NCBI GenBank assembly: GCA_018825785.1
Contig: JAHKAY010000037.1
Span: 1-62,445 of the forward strand
DNA length: 62,445 nucleotides
Reading direction: 5' to 3'
Source of the DNA: Chloroflexota bacterium
GTDB taxonomy: Bacteria; Chloroflexota; Dehalococcoidia; JACVQG01; JAHKAY01
The translations under genes were made by a program, and so were the position numbers. The notes below the pieces were generated by a model. That model saw nothing but the letters and a program-made list of their open reading frames with translations, did no database searches and was not told the DNA's origin. Of the stretch, positions 25,165 through 33,961 are shown piece after piece. Each line of letters opens with the position of its first letter. Position 1 is the stretch's first letter.

Positions 25165-25821
25165 TCAGGTCTCCAGCACATATGGGAAAGCAAAGATAGC
25201 CAGGACAAAGAATATGGCATCAAAGGCCAGAATCATCTGGAGCCAGGGGGTTATCTCCCCCCAGGGGGCCCCGGCCAGCACCCCGGCGGAGCCCTCCACT
25301 GCCGCAATGATAAGGGGCACCGCTGTGGGCAGGAAGAGGAGGGGGAGCATCAGCTCCTGGGCCCGGGTGTTGGCGGCCATGGCGGCAAAGAGGGTCCCCA
25401 GGGAGACAAAGCCGATGGTGGCCAGGAAGGCCACCAGGACCAGGCGGGGGATGATAATGGGCAGGTTCATAAAGATGGAAAAGACGGGCATGATGAGCAG
25501 CTCTGCCACAAACATGAACAGGAAACCGCTCCCCACTTTCCCCAGGAAGACCACCTCCCGCTCCACCGGGCAGAGCATAAGCCCGTCTATCCCTCCCCTC
25601 TCCCTCTCCAGGAAGAAGGAACGGGAGAGGCCCAGCATCCCGGCGAAGGTAAAGGCCACCCACAGGACCCCAGCCGCTGCATCGTCCACAATGTCCGGGC
25701 TCAGGGCGAAGTAGAAGATGAGCATGGACAGCAGGGCATAGAGGAGGAAAGAGGTGAGGAGGTCCTTGGCCCGGGCCTCGGATAGGACATCCTTCCAGAT
25801 GATGACCAGGGCCTTCCTCAC
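25165..25821 (-). CDS. ccmB: CcmB haem exporter membrane subunit
   Basis: A 218-residue protein with six hydrophobic segments and the family pattern FFLERERGGIDGLMLCPVER after the second. CcmB forms with CcmA the ABC-type complex that releases haem-loaded CcmE. It overlaps ccmA by four bases and is followed by ccmC. Confidence 0.9.
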   Translation of the reverse strand: MRKALVIIWKDVLSEARAKDLLTSFLLYALLSMLIFYFALSPDIVDDAAAGVLWVAFTFAGMLGLSRSFFLERERGGIDGLMLCPVEREVVFLGKVGSGFLFMFVAELLIMPVFSIFMNLPIIIPRLVLVAFLATIGFVSLGTLFAAMAANTRAQELMLPLLFLPTAVPLIIAAVEGSAGVLAGAPWGEITPWLQMILAFDAIFFVLAIFAFPYVLET

Positions 25822-26513
25822 GGCCGGGTCCCGGTATATTTGCAGTAGGTCTCCGGGAAGGTTGCGGGGTCCAGGGGCTTTCTCCCCTCGTAGGTTATTT
25901 TCCCCTGGGAGAGGATGACCACCCGGTCCCCCATCCTCAGTCCCCGCTCCAGGTTGTGGGTGGTCATGACCACGGTCCTCTCCCCCATAAAGCGTTCCAG
26001 GGTCTCTACAAAGATAGAGGTGGCCCTCTGGTCCAGGCCCGTCTCGGGCTCATCCAGGAGGATGACAGGGGGGTTGTGTATGAGGGCCCGGGCAATGGAG
26101 AGGCGCTTCTTCATGCCGTGGGAGAGGTTTCGCGCCTTTTCCCCCAGGAAGGGGGCCAGGTCCATCTCCTCGGCCAGGGCCTCTATCCGGGCCTCGGGCC
26201 CGGGCACATCATACATCCTGGCATAGAACCGCAGGTTCTCCAGGGAGGTAAGGTCCTCGTAGAGGAGGCTCTCATGTCCCACAAAGCCCAGGAGCCGCCT
26301 CATCTCAGCCCCGTCCTTCAAGTCCCGGCCGCCTATTCTCATCCTGCCCTGGGAGGGCCTGAGGAGGGTGGCCAGGACCTTGAGGAGGGTGGTCTTTCCC
26401 GAGCCGTTGGGGCCCAGGATGGTGACAAACTCCCCTTTTTCAACCCGCAGGTTGAGGCCCCGGAGCACCCAGCGGCTGCCAAAGACCTTGCCCAGGTCTT
26501 CTATCTCAATCAT
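25818..26513 (-). CDS. ccmA: CcmA haem exporter ATPase
   Basis: A 231-residue ABC ATPase. Walker A is GPNGSGKTT (about 33-41), the signature is LSHGMKKR (about 128) and Walker B is VILLDEPE; a switch histidine follows in TTHNLERG. The size and its place directly before ccmB identify it as CcmA rather than another transporter. Confidence 0.92.
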   Translation of the reverse strand: MIEIEDLGKVFGSRWVLRGLNLRVEKGEFVTILGPNGSGKTTLLKVLATLLRPSQGRMRIGGRDLKDGAEMRRLLGFVGHESLLYEDLTSLENLRFYARMYDVPGPEARIEALAEEMDLAPFLGEKARNLSHGMKKRLSIARALIHNPPVILLDEPETGLDQRATSIFVETLERFMGERTVVMTTHNLERGLRMGDRVVILSQGKITYEGRKPLDPATFPETYCKYTGTRP

Positions 26514-26522
26514 AGCCTGTCT

Positions 26523-27737
26523 TTAGCCGGAGCCGAGGAGGCGGGCCATCAGCTCTGCCCGGAGGCGGCGGTAGCGTGCTTCGGGGACCTTATTGGCCTC
26601 AAAGTCATCGTCCAGGCTGGCGATGGCCAGGAGGAGGTCCTTGCGGGACTCCTCGGGGACCCGGGCCGGGGCGGGCCTTCTCCTCAGGGAATAGACCAGG
26701 CCGGCCCCCAGGGCCACGGCCATGGCCCCCACCAGGGCCCATTGCAGGAGGGCACCCATCCCCGCCGCCGTCCCCGCGGTGGGGATGCCGGAGATGGTGA
26801 AGGCGATGGTGGCGCCGGAGGGGATGTCAGGGGCATCATAGCGGAGGTAGCGGACACCCTGGATGTCCCCAGGCTCTGCCGGGTAGAGGCCCTGGGCCTC
26901 TACCTTGAAGCCCTGGTCCTTCACCAAAAGGTTGAAATAATCGGTGGGGAAGTCAAAATTCTTCTGGAAGCGGACGCTCTTCTGCCCCGGGACGGGGTAG
27001 CTGAAGGCTATCTGCCTGGTCCCGGGAGGTATGGGCGTGGTGTCCACCAGGTCACTCTGCTGTAAGGCCAGGTATTGCTCCATAAGGCCCGCCAGCGGGC
27101 GGATGAGCCCCGCCTCCTGGGGCAGGGAGAAGCGGATGGTCTCCTTCCTGTCCAGGGTTGGGACCGCCTGGCTCCCCACATAGGTGCGGAGGCCCGTGTT
27201 CTCCACAATGTACAGCTCCAGCACCTCTATTTCGCCGTTCTGGGTCGTTATGATGGTGTGGGACCGGGCAATCTTTATGTCCTGGGGGCTGGACGTGGCA
27301 TCATAGACAGCTATTTCCAGGGGTAGGGTGGGCCCCGTTTTAAAGCTCACCCGCTCGGTGGAGTAGTCGGCCTCCTGGTAGGTGAGGGTGATATCGTAGC
27401 TGAATTCTGGCCCGGTGTCGAGGCCGGGAAAGCGGAAAAGCCCCTCACTATCGGTGTTGGCCTTGGCCTGTCCCTTCTCTGTCTCTCCCTCATAGATGTG
27501 GAGGGTGAGCTCAGTGCCCCCTATAAAGCCGCCGCTGGGGGTCCCGTTGGCTAGCTTCCCGTCAATCACTCCCTCCCCTGCCGCCACGGCGGGGAGGGAC
27601 AGAAGGAGGGCCAGGACGAGCCCCAGGACGAGCCCCAGGACGAGCCCCAGCAAGCCCCCTCCTAATCGCTGGGAGTGGGACTTTGTCCCTCTTTCAACGC
27701 CCGCCGGGGGCGGTCCGGCTCTCCCGGTTGTCCTCAA
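26523..27737 (-). CDS. Exported membrane-anchored protein in the ccm operon, unknown function
   Basis: About 404 residues from a TTG that overlaps the upstream stop. A signal peptide containing a GLVL tetrapeptide repeat ends near PAVAAGEG. A carboxypeptidase-regulatory-like beta domain follows (about 57-125), then a beta-rich middle, a membrane segment at about 325-345 and a cytoplasmic tail ending in a helical RYRRLRAEL region similar to CcmI-like tails. I know no ccm component of this form. Its position between the ccmI-like gene and ccmA suggests a role in cytochrome assembly, such as holding apocytochrome. Confidence 0.7.
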   Translation of the reverse strand: MRTTGRAGPPPAGVERGTKSHSQRLGGGLLGLVLGLVLGLVLALLLSLPAVAAGEGVIDGKLANGTPSGGFIGGTELTLHIYEGETEKGQAKANTDSEGLFRFPGLDTGPEFSYDITLTYQEADYSTERVSFKTGPTLPLEIAVYDATSSPQDIKIARSHTIITTQNGEIEVLELYIVENTGLRTYVGSQAVPTLDRKETIRFSLPQEAGLIRPLAGLMEQYLALQQSDLVDTTPIPPGTRQIAFSYPVPGQKSVRFQKNFDFPTDYFNLLVKDQGFKVEAQGLYPAEPGDIQGVRYLRYDAPDIPSGATIAFTISGIPTAGTAAGMGALLQWALVGAMAVALGAGLVYSLRRRPAPARVPEESRKDLLLAIASLDDDFEANKVPEARYRRLRAELMARLLGSG

Positions 27738-28147
27738 GTCTTTCCTCCCTTCAGGGATGCACCGCAGCGGGAGCAGAAGCTGTCTCCCGGGTCGGCTTTG
27801 TCACCGCAGCGGGAGCAGAATTGCTTTTCCTTTGCAGCCCGGCGCAGAGCGGCGATTTCCCTCTCTACCTCCCCTTCCCTGCTGGGGGATGGATGGTCCA
27901 GCTCCCGCAGGACCGAAAGGGCTCTGGCCTCATATTTCTCCTCCAGCTCCCGGTGCTCCTTGGGGGAGAGGTTCCCAAGCTCGTAGTCAAACTGGAGCTC
28001 CTTTATAGCGCTTAGAAGGGCGTCTTTCCGGGAGAGGAGTTCTCTTTCCGCCTCCTCTTTTTCTCTCTTCCGTGGGGGGTGGAGAAGGGGATAGGTCACG
28101 TAGGCCCCTACGGCCAGGAAGATGATGGCGGCCAGCAGCCAGATCAT
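27734..28147 (-). CDS. CcmI-like protein with a C-terminal double zinc ribbon
   Basis: A 137-residue protein: one N-terminal membrane segment (MIWLLAAIIFLAVGAYVTYP), a charged helical part with KDALLSAIKELQFDYELGNL and SPKEHRELEEKYEARA, the pattern of CcmI/CycH N-termini, then two zinc knuckles, FCSRCG and FCSRCGASL. CcmI chaperones apocytochrome; the zinc knuckles are not in classical CcmI. It sits between ccmF and the unknown exported gene. Confidence 0.7.
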   Translation of the reverse strand: MIWLLAAIIFLAVGAYVTYPLLHPPRKREKEEAERELLSRKDALLSAIKELQFDYELGNLSPKEHRELEEKYEARALSVLRELDHPSPSREGEVEREIAALRRAAKEKQFCSRCGDKADPGDSFCSRCGASLKGGKT

Positions 28148-28198
28148 CTCAGCCCCTCACCGAATCCGCCCGGGACCGCAGCACGCGCGCCAGAAAGT

Positions 28199-30139
28199 CT
28201 AGGCCGGAACAGGGGCACGCCTCCTTTCGGGCCAGATGGCGATGACACTGCCCAGGAGGAAGAGGAACCCACCTATCCACATCCACACCATCAGGGGGTT
28301 GATGTAGGCCTTGAAGGCCGCAAGCCCGCCTATCTGGTCCGACCCCAAAAAGATGACGTAGAGGTCCTCCAGAGGCCCGGTCCGGATGGCCACCTCGCTC
28401 ACAGGGCTATCATAGTTTACATGGAAGGTCTTGGCGGGGGCCATGATGCCCGCTGGTTTGCCATTGTTGAGGACCTGGAGGGTGGCGGAGACCACCTCCT
28501 TCTTGGCGGTGGGAGAGGTGGACATGCCTTCATACTGCAGCGTGTACTTGCCTATCTGGAAGCTCTCCCCGACGTTCAGGCTGTCCTCTGCCTCCACCTT
28601 GTAGAAGGAGGAGCCTATGACCGCCAGGGCAATGAGGATGATGCCCGCATGGACGATGTAGCCGCCGTACCGGGGACGGTTCCCCCACAGGAGGCGGAAG
28701 AAGGCAGTAAAGTAGTTCTCCCCTTTGCGGTGGCGGGCTCTCACCCCCCGGAACCACTCCAGCAATATGGTGGCCAGGACAAAAGCACATGCCCCGAAGC
28801 CCACCAGGGCATACCACGTCCTGGTCCAGATGATCAGGAGGACCACCACCAGGGCCGCGGCCGTGGCAGGGATGAGAAGTCTGCGCAGGAGGTTTCTTGG
28901 GGTGGCCCGCCGCCAGCCAACAAGGGGGCAGATGCCCATAAGAAGAATGAAAACGAGGAAGAGGGACCCGTTGACCTGGTTGAAGAAGGAGGGCCCTACC
29001 GTTACCCTCACCCCCCCCACCGCCTCGGAGATGGCAGGGTACATCGTCCCCAGAAAGGTGGCGAAGGCAATAGCTACAAGGAGAAGGTTGTTCAGGAGGA
29101 AACTGCTCTCACGGGAGACCAGGGAGTCAAGCCTGTCCTCGCTCCTGAGGGAGGGCAGTCGCCAGTAGAGAAGGATGACAGGGACCAGCAGGGAGAGGAA
29201 GATGAAACCCAGGAACAGGGGTCCCAGGCTGGAAATGCCGAAGGTGTGGATGGAAGAGACGACACCGCTCCGGGTGAGGAAGGTGCCGAAAAGGCAGAGA
29301 TTGAAGGTGACGATGATGAGCACCATGTTCCACACCTTGAGCATCCCCCGTCTTCTTTGGATTATGGCGGAGTGGAGGAACGCGGTCCCGGTGAGCCAGG
29401 GCATAAGGCCGGCGTTCTCTACCGCGTCCCACGCCCAGTATCCCCCCCAGCCCAGCTCCACATAGGCCCACCAGGCACCGAGGATATTCCCTACTCCCAG
29501 AAAGAGCCAGGCCACCAGGGCGTAGCGGCGAGCCGGCCTCAGCCATTCTTCACCCAGCTGGCCTGTGGCCAAGGCCGCCACGGCAAAGGCGAAAGGGATG
29601 GTGAAGGCTGAATAGCCAGCAAGCAGGGTGGTGGGGTGGAAGAGCATCCCAGGATTTTCCAGAAGGGGGTTGAGACCCCGGCCATCGGCCAGGGCGAAGG
29701 GCAGCCGCTCAAAGGGATTGGCAACGGACAGCATTAGGAGAAGGAAGAAGGCCTGGTTGGCGGCAACCACTGCCAGGATATAGGGAAGGAAGTCCCGGCG
29801 CGGCTTCTGCCAGAGGACAACGGCCGCCATCAGCGCCAGGACCCAGGACCAGAGGAGCAGGGAGCCCTCGTTGCCTGCCCACAAGCCCGCCAGGGTGTAG
29901 AAGGTGGACATGCCCCTGGCGGAGTAGGCTGCCACATACTCCAGGCTGAAGTCATGGCTGATGAAGGCATAGGCCAGCACCGCCGAGGCCAGGGAGGTGA
30001 GGCCCAGGAGGGCGAAGGTCCCATTCCTGGCGGCCGCCACCAACTCCGGCCTGCCCCTGGCCCCCAGAAGGGCGGCGAGGAGTGTGAAAAGGGCCACCAC
30101 CAGGGCCAGGGCTAGGGAGAAATAGCCTAGGTCAGCCAA
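28199..30139 (-). CDS. ccmF: CcmF cytochrome c haem lyase subunit
   Basis: A 646-residue protein with about fourteen hydrophobic segments and the WWD signature WGGYWAWDAVENAGLMPWLT (about 229-248) flanked by conserved histidines. CcmF transfers haem from CcmE to CxxCH motifs of apocytochromes on the outer face of the membrane. A periplasmic domain lies near the C-terminus. It follows ccmE by 12 bases. No separate CcmG or CcmH gene is in the operon. Confidence 0.93.
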   Translation of the reverse strand: MADLGYFSLALALVVALFTLLAALLGARGRPELVAAARNGTFALLGLTSLASAVLAYAFISHDFSLEYVAAYSARGMSTFYTLAGLWAGNEGSLLLWSWVLALMAAVVLWQKPRRDFLPYILAVVAANQAFFLLLMLSVANPFERLPFALADGRGLNPLLENPGMLFHPTTLLAGYSAFTIPFAFAVAALATGQLGEEWLRPARRYALVAWLFLGVGNILGAWWAYVELGWGGYWAWDAVENAGLMPWLTGTAFLHSAIIQRRRGMLKVWNMVLIIVTFNLCLFGTFLTRSGVVSSIHTFGISSLGPLFLGFIFLSLLVPVILLYWRLPSLRSEDRLDSLVSRESSFLLNNLLLVAIAFATFLGTMYPAISEAVGGVRVTVGPSFFNQVNGSLFLVFILLMGICPLVGWRRATPRNLLRRLLIPATAAALVVVLLIIWTRTWYALVGFGACAFVLATILLEWFRGVRARHRKGENYFTAFFRLLWGNRPRYGGYIVHAGIILIALAVIGSSFYKVEAEDSLNVGESFQIGKYTLQYEGMSTSPTAKKEVVSATLQVLNNGKPAGIMAPAKTFHVNYDSPVSEVAIRTGPLEDLYVIFLGSDQIGGLAAFKAYINPLMVWMWIGGFLFLLGSVIAIWPERRRAPVPA

Positions 30140-30151
30140 TCGGCCCCTGTT

Positions 30152-30541
30152 CTAGAGCTTGGGGACATATCGGGTGGGGCACTTGGCAATGAGCTGGTCC
30201 GCCTCGAAGGGGCCGGAGATGCTGTATTTCCCCTCCACCACCACCTCCCCACCCGCCTTGAAGGCATCGGGCACAACCCCTACATATACGACCTGGAGGG
30301 AATGGTCCTCACCATCCACGATGGTGAAGCTGGTGGTGCGGGTCCTGGCGTCCCAGGAAATTGTCTGGGTGCCCACATTCCCCGCTACGCGGATGCGGGA
30401 GCCGTCCAGGTCCGTCCCGTTCTGGCGGAGCTCAGGTAGGGTATAGTAATATACCGCGGAGCCCTGGAAGCCCCGGTAGAGTAGAAAGCCCAGAGCGGCA
30501 AAGACTATCAACCCCCCAAGGATATACTTCCACTTCTTCAT
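30152..30541 (-). CDS. ccmE: CcmE haem chaperone, cysteine (CxxxY) variant
   Basis: A 129-residue protein from ATG 30541; a longer frame exists but the promoter at 30558-30586 places transcription start after it. One N-terminal membrane anchor, then the OB-fold domain of CcmE (YYYTLPEL, VEGKYSISGPFEADQLIAKC). The covalent haem ligand, histidine in E. coli, is Cys121 here, with Tyr125 four residues on: the CxxxY form known from archaea and some sulfate reducers. It heads the ccm operon. Confidence 0.88.
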   Translation of the reverse strand: MKKWKYILGGLIVFAALGFLLYRGFQGSAVYYYTLPELRQNGTDLDGSRIRVAGNVGTQTISWDARTRTTSFTIVDGEDHSLQVVYVGVVPDAFKAGGEVVVEGKYSISGPFEADQLIAKCPTRYVPKL

Positions 30542-30557
30542 GGCGAAATCACTCCAT

Positions 30558-30586
30558 ATTATAACTCTCTCTGGCCTGGGGGACAA
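30558..30586 (-). promoter_or_regulatory. Promoter of the ccm operon
   Basis: Reverse strand TTGTCC (30586-30581), a 17-base spacer and TATAAT (30563-30558). Start is expected near 30551, just before GGAG and the ccmE ATG. Confidence 0.65.
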
Positions 30587-30680
30587 CCTGGGCTCGGAGC
30601 CTCCCCCTTCAGCGCCGGATTGTTCCGGTGACTTCCTCATCTGGCCCGGGGCGAAGGGCATTGCCGCCTCCAGAGACCGA

Positions 30681-30708
30681 CTCCGGCGGGCCCTTGGGCC
30701 CGCCGGAG
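30681..30708 (-). terminator. Strong hairpin after the nine-haem cytochrome gene
   Basis: CTCCGGCGGGCCC (30681-30693) and GGGCCCGCCGGAG (30696-30708) are perfect inverted repeats. No T run follows on either strand, so it may end transcription imperfectly or protect mRNA. Confidence 0.55.
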
Positions 30709-30733
30709 GAAACGCCGCAATGCTCTGTCCTGT

Positions 30734-33610
30734 TTACTTCAGGGCATCAATGGAAGCATTCAGCACATCGAAAGTAAAGGAGGGGTTGTGCACGCCTTCG
30801 CTGCCGTCGCCCTCAATCAGGAAGAAGTTCCAGCCGGCCTTCACCAGGGGGTCAGAGGCCGGAATCAGCGCTGCGGTCCCATCGGTGGTGATGTCGGCCA
30901 GTTGGACCTCCGCTTCACTGAGGACCACGACGTGAGGGGCTTCCCCGGTGGGGGCATAGGTGAAGGTTACCGGGGCCTTGAACTTGAAGATGAACCCCTG
31001 CTGGCCGTGGGGCTCCGTGGGTTCAAGAGAGGCGATGTTGGTCTTGTCCACGGCCACGGCGGCGCTCTTCACATCGTACGATCTGCTGCCGTACTGGTGG
31101 GGGGTGTAGTCCTTGATGAAGGTTCGGGCCGGAAGCTTCTTCGTCAGGTAGTAGCCCATCTTCTGGCCCAGCTCATGGAGCCTGGCCTCTACACTCTCCT
31201 GGAGGGTGCCGCCGTCAAAGGTGCCGTGGCAGTTGCCACAGATGGCATTGCTGGCCTTGAAGCTATGGTTCGTTCCCCCGCCCTGGTAGCTGAACTCGGT
31301 GGGGGGTGGGGTCAGCTCCATGTGGCAGGTGGCGCAGGTATCTTTGATGTAGGAGTGGCGGGAGCGGGCACCCACTTCGACGAAGTAGGCGTTCTCCCCC
31401 ATGAGCACGTCGCCCTGGGCCGCGGTGTGAGGCGCTTGGTAGTTGGGAGGAGGGCCGACCTCCTCGTTGTGCAGGTTGTTACGGGTGTTGTGGCAGGTGA
31501 TGCACAGGGCGCCCCGGCCCAGCCCCTCCGCCTGGAAGCCGGCGGCCAGCATCTTGGTGTTATCCATAATGCGGACCATGGCAGTGTTGGGGTCTCCAGA
31601 GGTGGTGCCCTGCTTGTGGGAGTCGTGGCACACCGCGCAGGTCTGGGGCTGGACGGTGTCCCCGGTGAGCCCGAGGGCCCTCATCTCTTCCGCCGTGGCG
31701 TTGCCGGTCAGCTTGGCGCCGGCTATGCTACCAGAGTAGTACTGGATGCCCGAGGCGGTCCAGGTGATGCTGACCGCAAGTGTGCCTGTGACCGGGCTGA
31801 CCGCGTTGAAGCTGGCCGCCGTGACCGTCCCGGCACCGGCCGTGGTGGTCCACTTGCCCAGCACCCCCGTTGTGCTGTTGGTGAAGGTGACCGTGTTGGT
31901 AGCCGTGAAAGGTGACGTCGTCACGGTGGCGGTGGCGGTTGCGGCCTTGCCCTGGAGGGGCTTTGCCATATCGTCCTGTGCTATCCATGCCAGGAATCCC
32001 TGGCCGGTGTGGCAGCGAGCGCAGTTTGTTGACGTGGACCTGGCGGTGGCCGCCTCAAAGTTGCTGTGGCCGCTCTCCTCCCACTGCTGGAAGCGGCTGT
32101 GCCGCAGGGGCTCCCCATGGCAGCTGGCGCAGACGTCCGAGGAGAGGCTCACCCGGGCAGCGCCCTGGGTATGAGCCGGGCTCTGCTGCGGGCCGTGGCA
32201 GCTCTCGCACTGGATATTGGCCAGTTGGGCCGTCTTGGGATACTTGGTCAGCAGGGCCGTCCATGAGCCAATGTCTCCGTGCGGCGGGACCTGCCAGCCT
32301 TCTGCGGCGACGGCCTCATCAAAACCGTTGTTTTTCACATCGGGGTTGTATCCCACGGTGTGACAGGAGGCACAGTTCGTGCTCCAGTGGCCCGCAGGGT
32401 TGTCTATGTTCTGCGTGAATATTTCTGCGTGCCCCGAATTCTTCCAGTCCTTGAACTGGTCCTTGGCTATCTTGTCGTTGTGGCAGGTTGTGCAGGCCGC
32501 CGCCAGGGGCCGCCCATTGGCATCCTGCCCGCTGATGGCCCCTACCCAGTTGCCGGCGGAGATGTTAATAGTGGCCCCGCCGTTCTTCTCGGTCAGGGTA
32601 TATTTCCCCGGGACGTCGGGGGTGAAGTAGGGGTTAGCCTCGGACAGCGAGTCCGGGGCCGCCTTGGAGCCGGCCGGGGCCGTCAGGCTCCAGGCGTAGG
32701 CCAGCTGAGCCTTGCCGTGGACCAGGACTGGCACTCCTACGGCTACATTCTCAAGGCCGGGGTTCACTACCCATGGGAGGGTCACTGCCACATTCACCGT
32801 GGCACTATAGCTTCCGCTGCCGGAGGTAGCCGTGACTTTGAAGGTGGCCGTCCGTGCAGCTGTCAGGGCATGGGGGTTGATGGCCTGGACTTCCCATCGG
32901 TCCGGGGTCTCGAGGTTCTTGAAAAGCTCGGCCTTGTAGGCCGCCAGGTCGCCCATGGTTACCACGGCGGTCGCTTTATCGGCGTCCCTGATGGTGAGCG
33001 GCACCCCGGCGGTCTGGGTCCACTTGTAGGCTGTTACCTGGGAGCCGTCCAGGGGCTGCGCCCTGGCCGCCAGGGTCACCGTCGCACCGGGGGAGCTTGT
33101 CTGGTTTGCCCCGGCGCTGACCGCTACCGGGCTGACGGGCTTCAGGGCCACATCCTTAGTAACTGTCTGCCCCGCCACCAGCGAGACTGCCATCGTGGCG
33201 GCGGTGAAGTTGTCTCCCTTGGCGGCAAGGGTGTAGGTACCTATAGGGAGGGTAGCCGAGTACTTGCCGTTGTCGTCAGTCTTGATGCTGATGCCGCTGA
33301 TGGCCGGGTCCGGGGTGAAAACAACCCCGGCTACACCCTTGCCGGTCAAGCTGTTGGTCACTGTTCCGGCAACCGTAGCGGTGCTGATTCCCGGCGCGCC
33401 GGACGGCCCCGCCGGCCCGACAGGTCCGGAGGAACCCGGGAGCCCGGACGGTCCCGCCGGCCCGAGAGCGCCGGCCGGCCCTGGGGACCCAGCCGGGGCC
33501 ATAGCCCCCAGCCGCCCGCCACTGACCAGCGAGAGCCCGCGATCGGCGACCAGAAGAAGCACAACTACCGCAAACACGCTTAGAAATAGCCTGCTAACTT
33601 TCACCGTCAC
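30734..33610 (-). CDS. Nine-haem exported cytochrome with a collagen-like stalk
   Basis: A 958-residue exported protein from GTG 33610, after AAGGAG. In order: a signal anchor (5-25), about eleven Gly-x-y collagen-type triplets (41-75), a carboxypeptidase-regulatory-like domain (about 76-160), PKD/Ig-like beta domains (to about 370), and a haem region with nine CxxCH sites (CTTCH, CASCH, CESCH, CASCH, CARCH, CAVCH, CITCH, CATCH, CGNCH), interrupted by one more beta domain near 560-640. This is a surface-type electron carrier on a stalk; partner and acceptor are unknown. The ccm operon lies next to it and would mature it. Confidence 0.88.
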   Translation of the reverse strand: MTVKVSRLFLSVFAVVVLLLVADRGLSLVSGGRLGAMAPAGSPGPAGALGPAGPSGLPGSSGPVGPAGPSGAPGISTATVAGTVTNSLTGKGVAGVVFTPDPAISGISIKTDDNGKYSATLPIGTYTLAAKGDNFTAATMAVSLVAGQTVTKDVALKPVSPVAVSAGANQTSSPGATVTLAARAQPLDGSQVTAYKWTQTAGVPLTIRDADKATAVVTMGDLAAYKAELFKNLETPDRWEVQAINPHALTAARTATFKVTATSGSGSYSATVNVAVTLPWVVNPGLENVAVGVPVLVHGKAQLAYAWSLTAPAGSKAAPDSLSEANPYFTPDVPGKYTLTEKNGGATINISAGNWVGAISGQDANGRPLAAACTTCHNDKIAKDQFKDWKNSGHAEIFTQNIDNPAGHWSTNCASCHTVGYNPDVKNNGFDEAVAAEGWQVPPHGDIGSWTALLTKYPKTAQLANIQCESCHGPQQSPAHTQGAARVSLSSDVCASCHGEPLRHSRFQQWEESGHSNFEAATARSTSTNCARCHTGQGFLAWIAQDDMAKPLQGKAATATATVTTSPFTATNTVTFTNSTTGVLGKWTTTAGAGTVTAASFNAVSPVTGTLAVSITWTASGIQYYSGSIAGAKLTGNATAEEMRALGLTGDTVQPQTCAVCHDSHKQGTTSGDPNTAMVRIMDNTKMLAAGFQAEGLGRGALCITCHNTRNNLHNEEVGPPPNYQAPHTAAQGDVLMGENAYFVEVGARSRHSYIKDTCATCHMELTPPPTEFSYQGGGTNHSFKASNAICGNCHGTFDGGTLQESVEARLHELGQKMGYYLTKKLPARTFIKDYTPHQYGSRSYDVKSAAVAVDKTNIASLEPTEPHGQQGFIFKFKAPVTFTYAPTGEAPHVVVLSEAEVQLADITTDGTAALIPASDPLVKAGWNFFLIEGDGSEGVHNPSFTFDVLNASIDALK

Positions 33611-33649
33611 CTCTCCTTACGAGTTAGAGCTAGAAGTTACCATAGGTTA

Positions 33650-33678
33650 ATTATAGTAGCAATTCATCACAATGTCAT
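33650..33678 (-). promoter_or_regulatory. Promoter of the nine-haem cytochrome gene
   Basis: Reverse strand ATGACA (33678-33673), a 17-base spacer and TATAAT (33655-33650): a near-consensus promoter about 33 bases before the GTG start's ribosome site. Confidence 0.7.
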
Positions 33679-33688
33679 GGCAATATTT

Positions 33689-33740
33689 GTAGTCCTTTAG
33701 GACTACTTTTCCCTGAAAGGGCCTAGTCCTTTGGGACTAG
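33689..33740. promoter_or_regulatory. Paired perfect palindromes, likely operator
   Basis: GTAGTCCTTTAGGACTAC (33689-33706) and CTAGTCCTTTGGGACTAG (33723-33740) share the arms TAGTCC and GGACTA. Their centres are 34 bp apart, about three helix turns, and fall near -55 and -89 of the cytochrome promoter. Between them CCCT-GAA-AGGG forms a third small hairpin. The rest of 33741-33961 has no gene. Confidence 0.6.
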
Positions 33741-33961
33741 CCGATGGCGGTTTGGGTGGGGGGAAGGGCAAGTATCATCGGCCCGATTTCCATTGTGGAA
33801 TGGGCGGTGGTTCGTTGTCCTGGCCAGTCAAAAATAGTAACATTGGGCGAAGAAGAGGGGTCTGTGGTGGCCCGCTTCTGGAAATAGATGTCCGGGGGCA
33901 GATAATCTGCCTGCTCTATCCTGCAAAGAGGGCAGGTCAGGGCCGGGAGATGGGGGGATAG

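Noticed and set aside
25956-27065. Forward open frame of 369 codons
   Set aside because: Opposite ccmA and the unknown ccm-operon gene; no recognisable motif.
28079-29611. Forward open frame of 510 codons
   Set aside because: Opposite ccmF; low-complexity Gly/Glu/Pro translation, typical antisense shadow.
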